Positions 19,525 to 27,039 of a stretch of DNA of 64,000 nucleotides are shown here, piece by piece. The notes beneath the pieces are model-generated. The model was not told where the DNA came from and did not search any database. It worked only from the letters and a program-made list of their open reading frames with translations. The translations under genes were made by a program, and so were the position numbers. The DNA comes from Rhizobium aethiopicum (GTDB lineage Bacteria > Pseudomonadota > Alphaproteobacteria > Rhizobiales > Rhizobiaceae): assembly GCF_014197535.1 (NCBI RefSeq), contig NZ_JACIFV010000019.1, forward strand, positions 1 to 64,000, read 5' to 3'. Every line of letters starts with the position of its first letter. The stretch's first letter is position 1.

Positions 19525-20337
19525 TCACGCGACCGACGAGGAATCCTCCTTCGCAAGCTGCGCCACCGGGCTGGCGACGACGAGCCGGATGCCGGCATTC
19601 TCGACCATGCGAGCTGCCTCTTCCGAAATCCCGTCATCGGTAATGATCGCAGAAACACGGTCGAGCGCGCAGAGAATGAGGCTCGACCGGCGATTGAACT
19701 TGCTCGAATCGACCATGACGACGAGTTCGTCGGCCTGGTGCATCAGCTTCTGCTCGCTCTGGATGATGAGGGCGTCTGCCTCCATGATGCCGAGCGGGCC
19801 GACGCCCTGCGCGCCGATGAACATGCGCCGCGCATAAAAATTGCGGATCGCGTCATTGTCGAAAGGCGACAGGATGAGGCTCTGTTCGCGATAGATCGCG
19901 CCGCCCGGCACCGTCACCGTATTCTTGGAATGCTTCACCAGATGTTCGGCGATGGCAAAAGAGTTGGTCATCACCTGCATGCGGTGGCCGGCCATGTAAT
20001 GCACCATCTGGAAGGTCGTCGTGCCGCCATTGATGATAATGGCGTCGCCCGCCTCGCAGAGATCGACGGCCGCGCGCGCAATTGCACGCTTTTTATCGAT
20101 GTTGACTGATTCTGAAACCCGGAAGGGCCGCCCGGCGAGATTGCCGAGCTGCGGCGGATGCACTGCTTCGGCGCCGCCGCGGACGCGGCGGATCTTGCCC
20201 TGCACATGGAGGGCCGCAATATCGCGCCGGATCGTCGCTTCAGAAGCTTCCGTCAACTCGGAAATGTCCTGGATCGTCACGACGGACTTTTCCTGAACGG
20301 CGCTTAAGATGATGCGATGGCGTTCGCGTTCGTGCAT
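19525..20337 (-). CDS. rhaR: DeoR-family repressor of the rhamnose operons
   Basis: A regulator of 270 residues. The N-terminal DeoR helix-turn-helix is seen in VVTIQDISELTEASEATIRRDIAALHVQGKIRRVRGG. The C-terminal sensor domain of the sugar-phosphate type contains IIINGGTTTFQMVHYM. It is the first gene of the uptake operon, preceded by GAGGAGG and the divergent control region. In R. leguminosarum RhaR is a negative regulator of both rha transcripts. The mirror-image operator-like repeats upstream fit that role. Confidence 0.93.
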   Translation of the reverse strand: MHERERHRIILSAVQEKSVVTIQDISELTEASEATIRRDIAALHVQGKIRRVRGGAEAVHPPQLGNLAGRPFRVSESVNIDKKRAIARAAVDLCEAGDAIIINGGTTTFQMVHYMAGHRMQVMTNSFAIAEHLVKHSKNTVTVPGGAIYREQSLILSPFDNDAIRNFYARRMFIGAQGVGPLGIMEADALIIQSEQKLMHQADELVVMVDSSKFNRRSSLILCALDRVSAIITDDGISEEAARMVENAGIRLVVASPVAQLAKEDSSSVA

Positions 20338-20357
20338 TGGGCTCCTCCTCTTGTCAT

Positions 20358-20400
20358 ATTTATTTCGTATCCGTTAAAGGCTGTCAATCACAAACGATCA
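20358..20400 (-). promoter_or_regulatory. rhaR-side promoter with operator-like repeat
   Basis: On the minus strand, TGATCGTTTGTGATTGACA occupies 20400-20382. Its last six bases, TTGACA, are a perfect sigma-70 -35 element. An AT-rich AATAAAT begins 17 nt further on, as a -10 candidate near 20364-20358. The TGATCGTTT part is the mirror image of the repeat on the rhaD side. A repressor bound there would cover the -35. Confidence 0.65.
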
Positions 20401-20410
20401 TAAATTTTCA

Positions 20411-20427
20411 TATTGCGCTGCACAATA
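20411..20427. promoter_or_regulatory. Central palindrome of the rha control region
   Basis: TATTG at 20411-20415 and CAATA at 20423-20427 form an inverted repeat around CGCTGCA. Its centre (20419) practically coincides with the centre (20418) of the two outer 19-bp repeats. It could be an activator site shared by both promoters or a third operator. No assignment is possible from sequence. Confidence 0.4.
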
Positions 20428-20435
20428 ATCGAATT

Positions 20436-20478
20436 TGATCGTTTTCGATTGACAAGCGCACTTTTGATGCGCGATACC
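20436..20478 (+). promoter_or_regulatory. rhaD-side promoter with operator-like repeat
   Basis: TGATCGTTTTCGATTGACA lies at 20436-20454, matching the opposite-strand repeat at 17 of 19 positions. It ends in TTGACA (-35, 20449-20454). An 18-nt spacer leads to GATACC (20473-20478), a weak -10 candidate. Transcription from here would start about 50 nt before the rhaD ATG at 20536. Confidence 0.62.
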
Positions 20479-20535
20479 GTGAGCGAAAGGGTGCTGGGAT
20501 TGCGGCGCCTTGCAAGCCTATTATGGGAGGATGAC

Positions 20536-22632
20536 ATGGCGGCGAACGTCCGGCTTCTGGAAAACCGGTGGGATGATGGTTACGCGGCAGGCCTCGATGA
20601 GCCCGGCAAGCTGCTCTATCGCTCCAATCTGCTCGGCGCCGACAAGCGCATCACCAATTACGGCGGCGGCAACACCTCGGCAAAGGTGATGGAAACCGAT
20701 CCGCTTGATGGCGGCAAGGTCAAGGTTCTCTGGGTCAAGGGTTCGGGCGGCGATGTCGGCACCATCAAGCTCGACGGTTTCGCCACGCTCTACCAGGACA
20801 AGCTGGAATCGCTGAAGGGCATCTACAAGGGTATCGAGGACGAAGACCGCATGGTCGGTTTCTTGCCCCACTGCACCTTCAACCTGAATGGTCGCGCTGC
20901 TTCGATCGACACGCCGCTACACGGCTTCGTGCCGTTCACCCATGTCGACCACATGCATCCCGACGCGATCATCGCAATCGCCGCCTCGAAGAACTCCAGG
21001 GAATTGACCAGGCAGATCTTCGGTGACGAGATCGGCTGGGTGCCCTGGCGCCGTCCGGGCTTCCAGCTCGGCCTCGATCTCGAAGCCTTCGTAAAGGCGC
21101 ACCCGAACGCCAAGGGCGTCGTGCTCGAAAGCCATGGTCTCTTCACCTGGGCAAACGACGCTAAGGCCTGCTACGAACTGACGCTCGATATCATCAACAA
21201 GGCGATCGTCTGGTTTGCTGAGAAGACCGAAGGCAAGACGATTTTCGGCGGTGCGCTGACCCATAGCCTGCCCATCAGCGAGCGCCGCGCCATCGCCGCC
21301 CGGCTGATGCCGGAGATCCGCGGCCGCATCGGCAAGCAGGAGCGCAAGCTCGGTCATTTCGACGATCAGGGCGCCGTGCTCGAATTCGTCAATTCCAAGG
21401 ATCTGCGCCCGCTCGGCGCGCTCGGCACCAGCTGCCCGGACCATTTCCTGCGTACCAAGATCCGCCCGCTGATCGTCGATTTCGACCCGGCCAAGCCGGA
21501 TGTTGACGCAGTCGTCGCCGGCCTCGATCAGGCGCTGGAGGATTACCGCGCCGATTACGCCCGCTATTACAACGACTGCAAGCATAACAATTCGCCCGCC
21601 ATGCGCGACGCCAATCCGGTCATCTTCCTCGTTCCCGGCGTCGGCATGCTGTCCTTTGCCCGCGACAAGGCAACGGCCCGCATCGCCAGCGAATTCTACG
21701 TCAACGCCATCAACGTCATGCGCGGCGCTTCGACGGTTTCGGAATATCAGGGCCTGCCGGAGCAGGAAGCCTTCGATATCGAATACTGGCTGCTCGAAGA
21801 GGCGAAGCTGCAGCGCATGCCGAAGCCGAAGAGCCTTGCCGGCCGCGTCGCCTTCGTTACCGGCGGCGCCGGCGGCATCGGCCGAGCGACGGCCGCCCGC
21901 CTCGTCGGCGAGGGCGCCTGCGTGGTGCTTGCCGATATCGATCAGGCAGCACTCGAAAGCACAGAGGCCGATTTCGTCAAGAAATACGGCGCTGACGCCG
22001 TACGCAGCGTCCGGCTCGACGTTACCAAGGAAGATGCGGTGATCGCCTCCTTCGCCGAAGCTTCGGTCGAATTCGGCGGCATCGATATCCTCGTCTCAAA
22101 TGCCGGCATTGCCTCTTCCGCGCCGATCGAAGCCACCGAGCTTTCGACCTGGAACCGCAATATCGATATTCTGGCGACCGGCTATTTCCTGGTTTCGCGG
22201 GAAGCCTTCCGTCTGTTCCGCCGTCAGGCGCTCGGCGGCAACATCGTCTTCGTCGCCTCGAAGAACGGTCTCGCCGCTTCGCCGAATGCGTCGGCCTATT
22301 GCACGGCAAAGGCCGCCGAAATCCATCTCGCCCGCTGCCTGGCGCTTGAGGGGGCCGATGCCGGCGTCCGCGTCAACACGGTCAACCCGGACGCTGTTCT
22401 GCGCGGTTCGAAGATCTGGAGCGGCGAATGGCGCGAGCAGCGCGCCGCCTCTTCGAAGATCGAGGTTGACGATCTCGAGGAACATTACCGCAAGCGTTCG
22501 ATGCTGAAACTCAATGTGTTTCCGGAGGATATCGCCGAGGCGATCTACTTCCTCGCATCGGACCTGTCGGCCAAATCGACCGGCAACATCATCAACGTCG
22601 ATGCCGGCAACGTGCAGAGCTTTACGCGGTGA
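20536..22632 (+). CDS. rhaD: Bifunctional rhamnulose-1-phosphate aldolase / alcohol dehydrogenase
   Basis: A fusion protein of 698 residues. The N-terminal class II aldolase domain has the zinc-binding HVDHMH at residues 136-141 and the conserved NYGGGNTSAK near 41-50. The C-terminal short-chain dehydrogenase domain has TGGAGGIG at 442-449, SNAG, and the catalytic Tyr588/Lys592. The aldolase would cleave rhamnulose-1-phosphate to dihydroxyacetone phosphate and lactaldehyde. The dehydrogenase half probably handles lactaldehyde or a rhamnose-derived aldehyde. The ATG at 20536 has GGGAGGATG before it, and an upstream in-frame start at 20413 lies inside the promoter region and is rejected. Confidence 0.92.
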   Translation: MAANVRLLENRWDDGYAAGLDEPGKLLYRSNLLGADKRITNYGGGNTSAKVMETDPLDGGKVKVLWVKGSGGDVGTIKLDGFATLYQDKLESLKGIYKGIEDEDRMVGFLPHCTFNLNGRAASIDTPLHGFVPFTHVDHMHPDAIIAIAASKNSRELTRQIFGDEIGWVPWRRPGFQLGLDLEAFVKAHPNAKGVVLESHGLFTWANDAKACYELTLDIINKAIVWFAEKTEGKTIFGGALTHSLPISERRAIAARLMPEIRGRIGKQERKLGHFDDQGAVLEFVNSKDLRPLGALGTSCPDHFLRTKIRPLIVDFDPAKPDVDAVVAGLDQALEDYRADYARYYNDCKHNNSPAMRDANPVIFLVPGVGMLSFARDKATARIASEFYVNAINVMRGASTVSEYQGLPEQEAFDIEYWLLEEAKLQRMPKPKSLAGRVAFVTGGAGGIGRATAARLVGEGACVVLADIDQAALESTEADFVKKYGADAVRSVRLDVTKEDAVIASFAEASVEFGGIDILVSNAGIASSAPIEATELSTWNRNIDILATGYFLVSREAFRLFRRQALGGNIVFVASKNGLAASPNASAYCTAKAAEIHLARCLALEGADAGVRVNTVNPDAVLRGSKIWSGEWREQRAASSKIEVDDLEEHYRKRSMLKLNVFPEDIAEAIYFLASDLSAKSTGNIINVDAGNVQSFTR

Positions 22633-22655
22633 TTTTTGACGGGGCGGATGTGTCT

Positions 22656-22796
22656 GCCCCTCACCCTAACCCTCTCCCCGTTTTGACGGGGAGAGGGACT
22701 TGCCCAACGAAATGTTGGAATGGGACGGAGACGGCGCGGCATATTCCCTTCTCCCCGTTTGGACGGGGAGAAGGTGCCGGCAGGCGGATGAGGGGC
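22656..22796. repeat. RIME-like intergenic palindromic mosaic element, copy 2
   Basis: A 141-bp element in the rhaD-rhaI gap. It has outer inverted ends GCCCCTCA (22656-22663) and TGAGGGGC (22789-22796). Two perfect 12-bp stems lie inside: CCCTCTCCCCGT at 22670-22681 with its complement at 22686-22697, and CCTTCTCCCCGT at 22747-22758 with its complement at 22763-22774. Each loop is 4 nt. The two stems are near copies of each other. This is the layout of Rhizobium intergenic mosaic elements. Confidence 0.85.
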
Positions 22797-22844
22797 GGCC
22801 CCACGGCAGTTCCAATGTAGAAATTGCAGAACCGGGAGGAAAGA

Positions 22845-24137
22845 ATGGCCGAGTTCAGGATCGCACAGGATCTCATCGCGAGCGAAAACGACAAGCGGGC
22901 ACCCGCACTGGAAGCCGATTATGAGGCGCTGGGCGCCACACTTGCGCGCCGCGGCGTCGATATCGAAGCCATCACCCGCAAGGTCGCGGAATTCTTCGTC
23001 GCCGTTCCCTCCTGGGGTGTCGGTACCGGCGGCACGCGCTTTGCCCGCTTCCCCGGCAGCGGCGAACCGCGCGGCATCTTCGACAAGCTCGACGATTGCG
23101 CCGTCATCAACCAGCTGACGCAGGCAACGCCGAACGTCTCGCTGCATATTCCCTGGGACAAGGCGGATGCCAAGGAATTGAAGGCCAAGGGGGATGCGCT
23201 CGGCCTTGGCTTCGACGCGATGAATTCGAACACCTTTTCCGATGCGCCCGGCCAGGCTCATTCCTACAAATACGGCTCGCTCAGCCACACCGACGCGGCA
23301 ACACGTGCGCAGGCGGTCGAGCACAATCTCGAATGCATCGAAATCGGCAAAGCGATCGGCTCCAAGGCGCTGACGGTCTGGATCGGCGACGGCTCGAACT
23401 TCCCCGGCCAGAGCAATTTCACGAGGGCATTCGAGCGTTACCTCGCCTCGATGGCTGAGATTTACAAAGCGGTGCCCGACGATTGGAAGCTGTTCTCCGA
23501 GCACAAGATGTACGAGCCGGCCTTCTATTCGACGATCGTTCAGGATTGGGGCACCAATTACCTGATCGCCCAGACGCTCGGCCCCAAGGCCCAATGCCTC
23601 GTCGACCTCGGCCATCATGCGCCGAACACCAATATCGAGATGATCGTCGCCCGCCTGATCCAGTTCGGCAAGCTCGGCGGCTTCCACTTCAACGATTCGA
23701 AATATGGTGACGACGATCTCGATGCTGGCGTCATCGATCCCTACCGGCTGTTCCTGGTTTTCAACGAGCTGGTGGATGCCGAGCAGCGCGGCGTCAACGA
23801 CTTCAATCCGGCCCATATGATCGACCAGTCGCACAATGTCACCGATCCGATCGAAAGCCTGATCAACAGCGCCAACGAAATCCGCCGCGCCTATGCGCAG
23901 GCGCTCCTCGTCGACCGCAAGGCGCTCGAGGGCTATCAGCAGGACAATGACGCGCTGATGGCGTCGGAAACCCTGAAGCGCGCCTATCGCGCCGATGTCG
24001 AGCCGATCCTTGCCGAGGCCCGTCGCCGGGCCGGCGGCGCGATCGACCCGATTGCCGCCTACCGCGCCAGCGGCTACCGCAAAAAGGTGGCGGCCGAGCG
24101 TCCGGCTTCCGTTGCCGGCGGCGGCGGCATCATCTGA
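22845..24137 (+). CDS. rhaI: L-rhamnose isomerase
   Basis: A metal-dependent isomerase of 430 residues that converts L-rhamnose to L-rhamnulose. It is of the Pseudomonas stutzeri type rather than the E. coli RhaA type. With the start at 22845 (after GGGAGGAAAG) the metal ligands known for the P. stutzeri enzyme fall at identical numbers: Glu219, Asp254, His257, His281, Asp289, Asp291 and Asp327. This agreement supports both function and start site. It is the second gene of the rhaDI transcript, separated from rhaD by the palindromic element. Confidence 0.95.
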   Translation: MAEFRIAQDLIASENDKRAPALEADYEALGATLARRGVDIEAITRKVAEFFVAVPSWGVGTGGTRFARFPGSGEPRGIFDKLDDCAVINQLTQATPNVSLHIPWDKADAKELKAKGDALGLGFDAMNSNTFSDAPGQAHSYKYGSLSHTDAATRAQAVEHNLECIEIGKAIGSKALTVWIGDGSNFPGQSNFTRAFERYLASMAEIYKAVPDDWKLFSEHKMYEPAFYSTIVQDWGTNYLIAQTLGPKAQCLVDLGHHAPNTNIEMIVARLIQFGKLGGFHFNDSKYGDDDLDAGVIDPYRLFLVFNELVDAEQRGVNDFNPAHMIDQSHNVTDPIESLINSANEIRRAYAQALLVDRKALEGYQQDNDALMASETLKRAYRADVEPILAEARRRAGGAIDPIAAYRASGYRKKVAAERPASVAGGGGII

Positions 24138-24202
24138 GCTGCCGGGCTGAATAAAAGTGTGGTCGCCGGCAACGTGGGGTGAAACGCTGCCGGCACCGCC
24201 GC

Positions 24203-24661
24203 TCACGGTTTCCAGGCGCCGGCGATCTGACGGGTTGCGATGTTCAACCGGTTCCAGACATTGATATTGGCGATGGCGATGACGAGAGCCGCAAGGCTGC
24301 GGCCGTCATAATGCCGGGTCGCCTCGTCCCAGATCTCGTCAGGCACCGGGTCGGCGCGGTCGCTGGTGCGGGTCACCGCCTCGGTCAAGGCGAGGGCGGC
24401 GCGTTCAGCCTCGCTATAATAGGGGGCGTCGCGCCAGCCGGCGACGGCAAAGAGCCGCTCATCCGTTTCGCCGTGTTTGCGGGCAATGCGCCAATGACCA
24501 TCGATGCAGACGCTGCAGCCGTTGATCTGGCTGGCGCGCAGATTGACGAGTTCGAGCAGCTTTGGCGAAAGGCCTGTTTCGGTCGGCACCTTGCTGAGTG
24601 CATTGAGCGCCTGCATGGCTTCTGGAAGCACAAGGGCGGGATTTCCCATTCTCTCCTGCAT
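24203..24661 (-). CDS. Carboxymuconolactone decarboxylase/AhpD-like protein
   Basis: A protein of 152 residues with the AhpD-type redox centre Cys49-x-x-Cys52 and His56 in NGCSVCIDGHWRIARKHG. Such proteins reduce peroxides or act on small electrophiles. The start at 24661 follows AAGGAGA. The gene diverges from an ECF41-type sigma factor, and an ECF41-like promoter points at it from 24768-24742. CMD-family genes are the classic partners of ECF41 sigma factors, so it is very probably the regulated target. Confidence 0.9.
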   Translation of the reverse strand: MQERMGNPALVLPEAMQALNALSKVPTETGLSPKLLELVNLRASQINGCSVCIDGHWRIARKHGETDERLFAVAGWRDAPYYSEAERAALALTEAVTRTSDRADPVPDEIWDEATRHYDGRSLAALVIAIANINVWNRLNIATRQIAGAWKP

Positions 24662-24706
24662 GATATGTCTCCTTGATGCGTTTAGGGTGCGACGATCCGC
24701 CGGCGC

Positions 24707-24733
24707 TGTCACACCGGCCCGGTTTCATTCGTC
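24707..24733 (+). promoter_or_regulatory. ECF41-type promoter of the sigma factor gene
   Basis: TGTCACA at 24707-24713 is followed after exactly 16 nt by CGTC at 24730-24733. This is the -35/-10 pattern reported for ECF41 promoters. It points at the sigma factor ATG at 24770, so the gene is probably autoregulated. Confidence 0.72.
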
Positions 24734-24741
24734 ATTGATTT

Positions 24742-24768
24742 GACGGAACGCAGCGAAGGAATGTGACG
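24742..24768 (-). promoter_or_regulatory. ECF41-type promoter of the CMD gene
   Basis: On the minus strand, CGTCACA (24768-24762) is followed after exactly 16 nt by CGTC (24745-24742). It differs from the ECF41 consensus only in the first base of the -35. It would start transcription near 24735, about 75 nt before the CMD start codon. Confidence 0.65.
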
Positions 24769-24769
24769 G

Positions 24770-25294
24770 ATGAACGAGAATAATTGGCTGGCCGATCAAT
24801 TCGAGGCGAACCGGACGCATCTGAAGGCGGCGGCCTATCGCATGCTCGGCTCGCGCAGCGAGGCCGAAGACGCGGTTCAGGAGGCCTGGCTGCGGCTCAC
24901 CCGCGCGGATAGGACCGACGTCGGCAATCTCGGCGGGTGGCTGACGACGGTGGTGGCGCGCATCTGCCTCGATATGCTGCGTGCCCGCAAGACCCGGCGC
25001 GAGGAGCCGCTGGAGACATCAGTTCATGCAGCGATCGCCGATCCGGCCAAGGATCCGGAACGCGACGCCGCCTTCGCCGATTCGGTGGGCGTGGCGCTGC
25101 TCGTCGTGTTGCAGACGCTGGCGCCTGCCGAACGGGTTGCCTTCGTGCTGCACGACATGTTCGATCTGCCCTTCGACGAAATTGCGCCGATTATCGGCCG
25201 GTCATCCGCCGCCGCCCGTCAGCTCGCGAGCCGTGCCCGCCGCCGGGTGCAGGGCGTGGACGAGACGCCGGATGTCGATCTCGGTGGCAAGTGA
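24770..25294 (+). CDS. ECF41-type sigma factor, truncated by in-frame TGA
   Basis: Residues 1-174 form an ECF sigma factor. Region 2 contains YRMLGSRSEAEDAVQEAWLRLTRA and region 4 contains LAPAERVAFVLHDMFDLPFDEIAPIIGRSSAAARQLASRARRRV. The frame then meets TGA at 25292-25294, right after DLGGK, the position of the conserved DGGGK/R-like linker motif of ECF41 proteins. The same frame continues beyond the stop as a SnoaL-like domain. Loss of the C-terminal domain changes activity in studied ECF41 proteins, so the truncated factor may be inactive or deregulated. A CGA-to-TGA change would explain the stop. Confidence 0.82.
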   Translation: MNENNWLADQFEANRTHLKAAAYRMLGSRSEAEDAVQEAWLRLTRADRTDVGNLGGWLTTVVARICLDMLRARKTRREEPLETSVHAAIADPAKDPERDAAFADSVGVALLVVLQTLAPAERVAFVLHDMFDLPFDEIAPIIGRSSAAARQLASRARRRVQGVDETPDVDLGGK

Positions 25295-25639
25295 ACGATT
25301 GCGGAGGCCTTTCTGACCGCTTCGCGCAACGGCGATTTGCAGGCGCTGATTGCCGTGCTCGCCCCCGACGTGGTGTTTCGGCTGGATGCGACGGCGGCGC
25401 GTTTCGGCGCCTTCGGCGAAAGACGCGGCGCATCCGAAGTGGCAGAGTTGTTCAAGGGCCGGGCGCAGGCGGCAGAGATCGCCATCGTCGAGGGCGAGCT
25501 TGGCTTCGTCGTGCGCATCGCCGGTCAGATCCGCGTCGTGGTGGCGTTCACTATCGCCGACGACAAGATTGCGGCAATCGAAGCCATCGCCGATCCAGAC
25601 CACCTCGAACGGCTTGACTACTCAATCGTGCGGGATTGA
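25295..25639 (+). pseudogene. Detached SnoaL-like C-terminal domain of the ECF41 sigma factor
   Basis: The reading frame of the sigma gene continues after the TGA with TIAEAFLTASRNGDLQALIA, then LAPDVVFRLD and a full SnoaL/NTF2-like domain ending HLERLDYSIVRD. No ATG with a ribosome binding site starts it. A TTG at 25337 is the only nearby alternative start. In intact relatives this domain acts as a fused regulator of the sigma factor. It is either a dead remnant, a readthrough extension or, less likely, separately translated. Confidence 0.7.
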
Positions 25640-25734
25640 AATCGCTGGAAAAATTTGCCGCCCCTTGACGGCGAGCGCGGTTGAGAACGAGCGCGCTGCC
25701 GCCGTTGCCGTGCGGCTAGCTGCGCTCATTTCTC

Positions 25735-25762
25735 TTGACAGGAGTCCCTTCGGCTTTATTCT
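25735..25762 (+). promoter_or_regulatory. Predicted sigma-70 promoter of the amidohydrolase gene
   Basis: A perfect TTGACA at 25735-25740 is followed after 16 nt by TATTCT (25757-25762), inside an AT-rich stretch that stands out from the GC-rich surroundings. It lies 48 nt before the preferred start at 25810. Confidence 0.5.
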
Positions 25763-25809
25763 ATTATAAGGATTTATATAGCATAACTATGGAATTTGGA
25801 AATATGATC

Positions 25810-27018
25810 ATGTCGGGCGACCAGGCGAAGAAGCCGCTTCTCCTCACCAATGTCAGGCCGATGGCTTTCGGTGCGGGCGCATCCGAGGGGGTGATCGACA
25901 TTCTCATCAATGCCGACGGCCGCATCGCCGGGATTGGTCCGTCGCTTCCGGCCTCTGAGGATGTGACACGCATCGACGGCAAGGGTGCCTTCATTTCGCC
26001 GGGCTGGATCGATCTACACGTCCACATCTGGCATGGCGGCACCGATATCTCCATCCGCCCCTCCGAATGCGGTGTCGAGCGCGGCGTCACCACCCTGGTC
26101 GACGCCGGTTCGGCCGGCGAGGCGAATTTCCATGGCTTCCGCGAGTATATCATCGAGCCCTCACGCGAGCGCATCAAGGCCTTCCTGAATCTGGGCTCGA
26201 TCGGCCTCGTCGCCTGCAACCGTGTGGCCGAACTCAGGGATATCAGGGATATCGATCTCGACCGGATCCTCGAAGTCTTTGCTGAAAACAGCGAGCACAT
26301 TGTCGGCATCAAGGTGCGCGCCAGCCATGTCATCACCGGCTCCTGGGGTGTCACTCCCGTCAAGCTCGGCAAGAAGATCGCCAAGATCCTGAAAGTGCCG
26401 ATGATGGTGCATGTCGGCGAACCGCCGGCGCTTTATGACGAAGTGCTCGAAATCCTCGGCCCGGGTGACGTCGTCACCCACTGCTTCAACGGCAAGGCCG
26501 GTTCGAGCATCATGGAGGACGAGGATCTCTTCGATCTCGCCGAGCGCTGCGCCTCCGAAGGCATTCGCCTGGACATCGGCCATGGCGGCGCCTCCTTCTC
26601 CTTCAAGGTCGCCGAAGCGGCGATCGCGCGCGGGCTTCTGCCGTTCTCGATCTCGACCGACCTGCACGGCCATTCGATGAACTTTCCGGTCTGGGACCTG
26701 GCGACGACGATGTCGAAGCTGCTGAGTGTCGGCATGCCCTTCGACAAGGTGGTCGAAGCCGTCACTCATGCGCCGGCCTCGGTCATAAAACTGCCGATGA
26801 AAGACCGGCTTGTGGTCGGCGCGCAAGCCGAGTTTACCATTTTCGACCTCGTCGACTCCGAGCTCGAAGGGACGGATTCAAATGGCGATGTCTCCATCCT
26901 CAATAAGCTGTTCGAGCCGCGCTATGCGGTGATGGGCGTCGATGCCTTCGCTGCGAGCCGATACGTGCCGCGGGCGCGTAAGCTCGTGCGCCACAGCCAC
27001 GGTTATTCCTACAGGTAG
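25810..27018 (+). CDS. COG3964-type amidohydrolase/deacetylase
   Basis: A metal-dependent hydrolase of about 402 residues with the amidohydrolase fold. Ligands expected for a binuclear centre are visible: His70 and His72 (HVHIWHGG), Lys168 (GIKVRASHV, likely carboxylated), His201 (VHVGEPP), His224 (VTHCFNGK) and Asp284 (STDLHGH). Relatives are annotated as dihydroorotase/deacetylase-like. Studied members of this group hydrolyse acetylated hydroxy acids, but the substrate here is unknown. ATGs at 25789 and 25804 are alternatives, and 25810 has the best spacing from GGA. It is convergent with an IclR gene. Confidence 0.82.
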   Translation: MSGDQAKKPLLLTNVRPMAFGAGASEGVIDILINADGRIAGIGPSLPASEDVTRIDGKGAFISPGWIDLHVHIWHGGTDISIRPSECGVERGVTTLVDAGSAGEANFHGFREYIIEPSRERIKAFLNLGSIGLVACNRVAELRDIRDIDLDRILEVFAENSEHIVGIKVRASHVITGSWGVTPVKLGKKIAKILKVPMMVHVGEPPALYDEVLEILGPGDVVTHCFNGKAGSSIMEDEDLFDLAERCASEGIRLDIGHGGASFSFKVAEAAIARGLLPFSISTDLHGHSMNFPVWDLATTMSKLLSVGMPFDKVVEAVTHAPASVIKLPMKDRLVVGAQAEFTIFDLVDSELEGTDSNGDVSILNKLFEPRYAVMGVDAFAASRYVPRARKLVRHSHGYSYR

Positions 27019-27039
27019 GATCCGCCGATCCGACAGGTG

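Noticed and set aside
24165-24194. GCCGGCA/TGCCGGC inverted repeat after rhaI as a terminator
   Set aside because: The stem is only 7 bp with a 16-nt loop and no T run follows, so it was not listed as a feature.
22545-24206. A 553-codon open frame on the minus strand opposite rhaI
   Set aside because: It is a GC-driven shadow. rhaI on the other strand has all seven metal ligands at the expected positions and a clear ribosome binding site.
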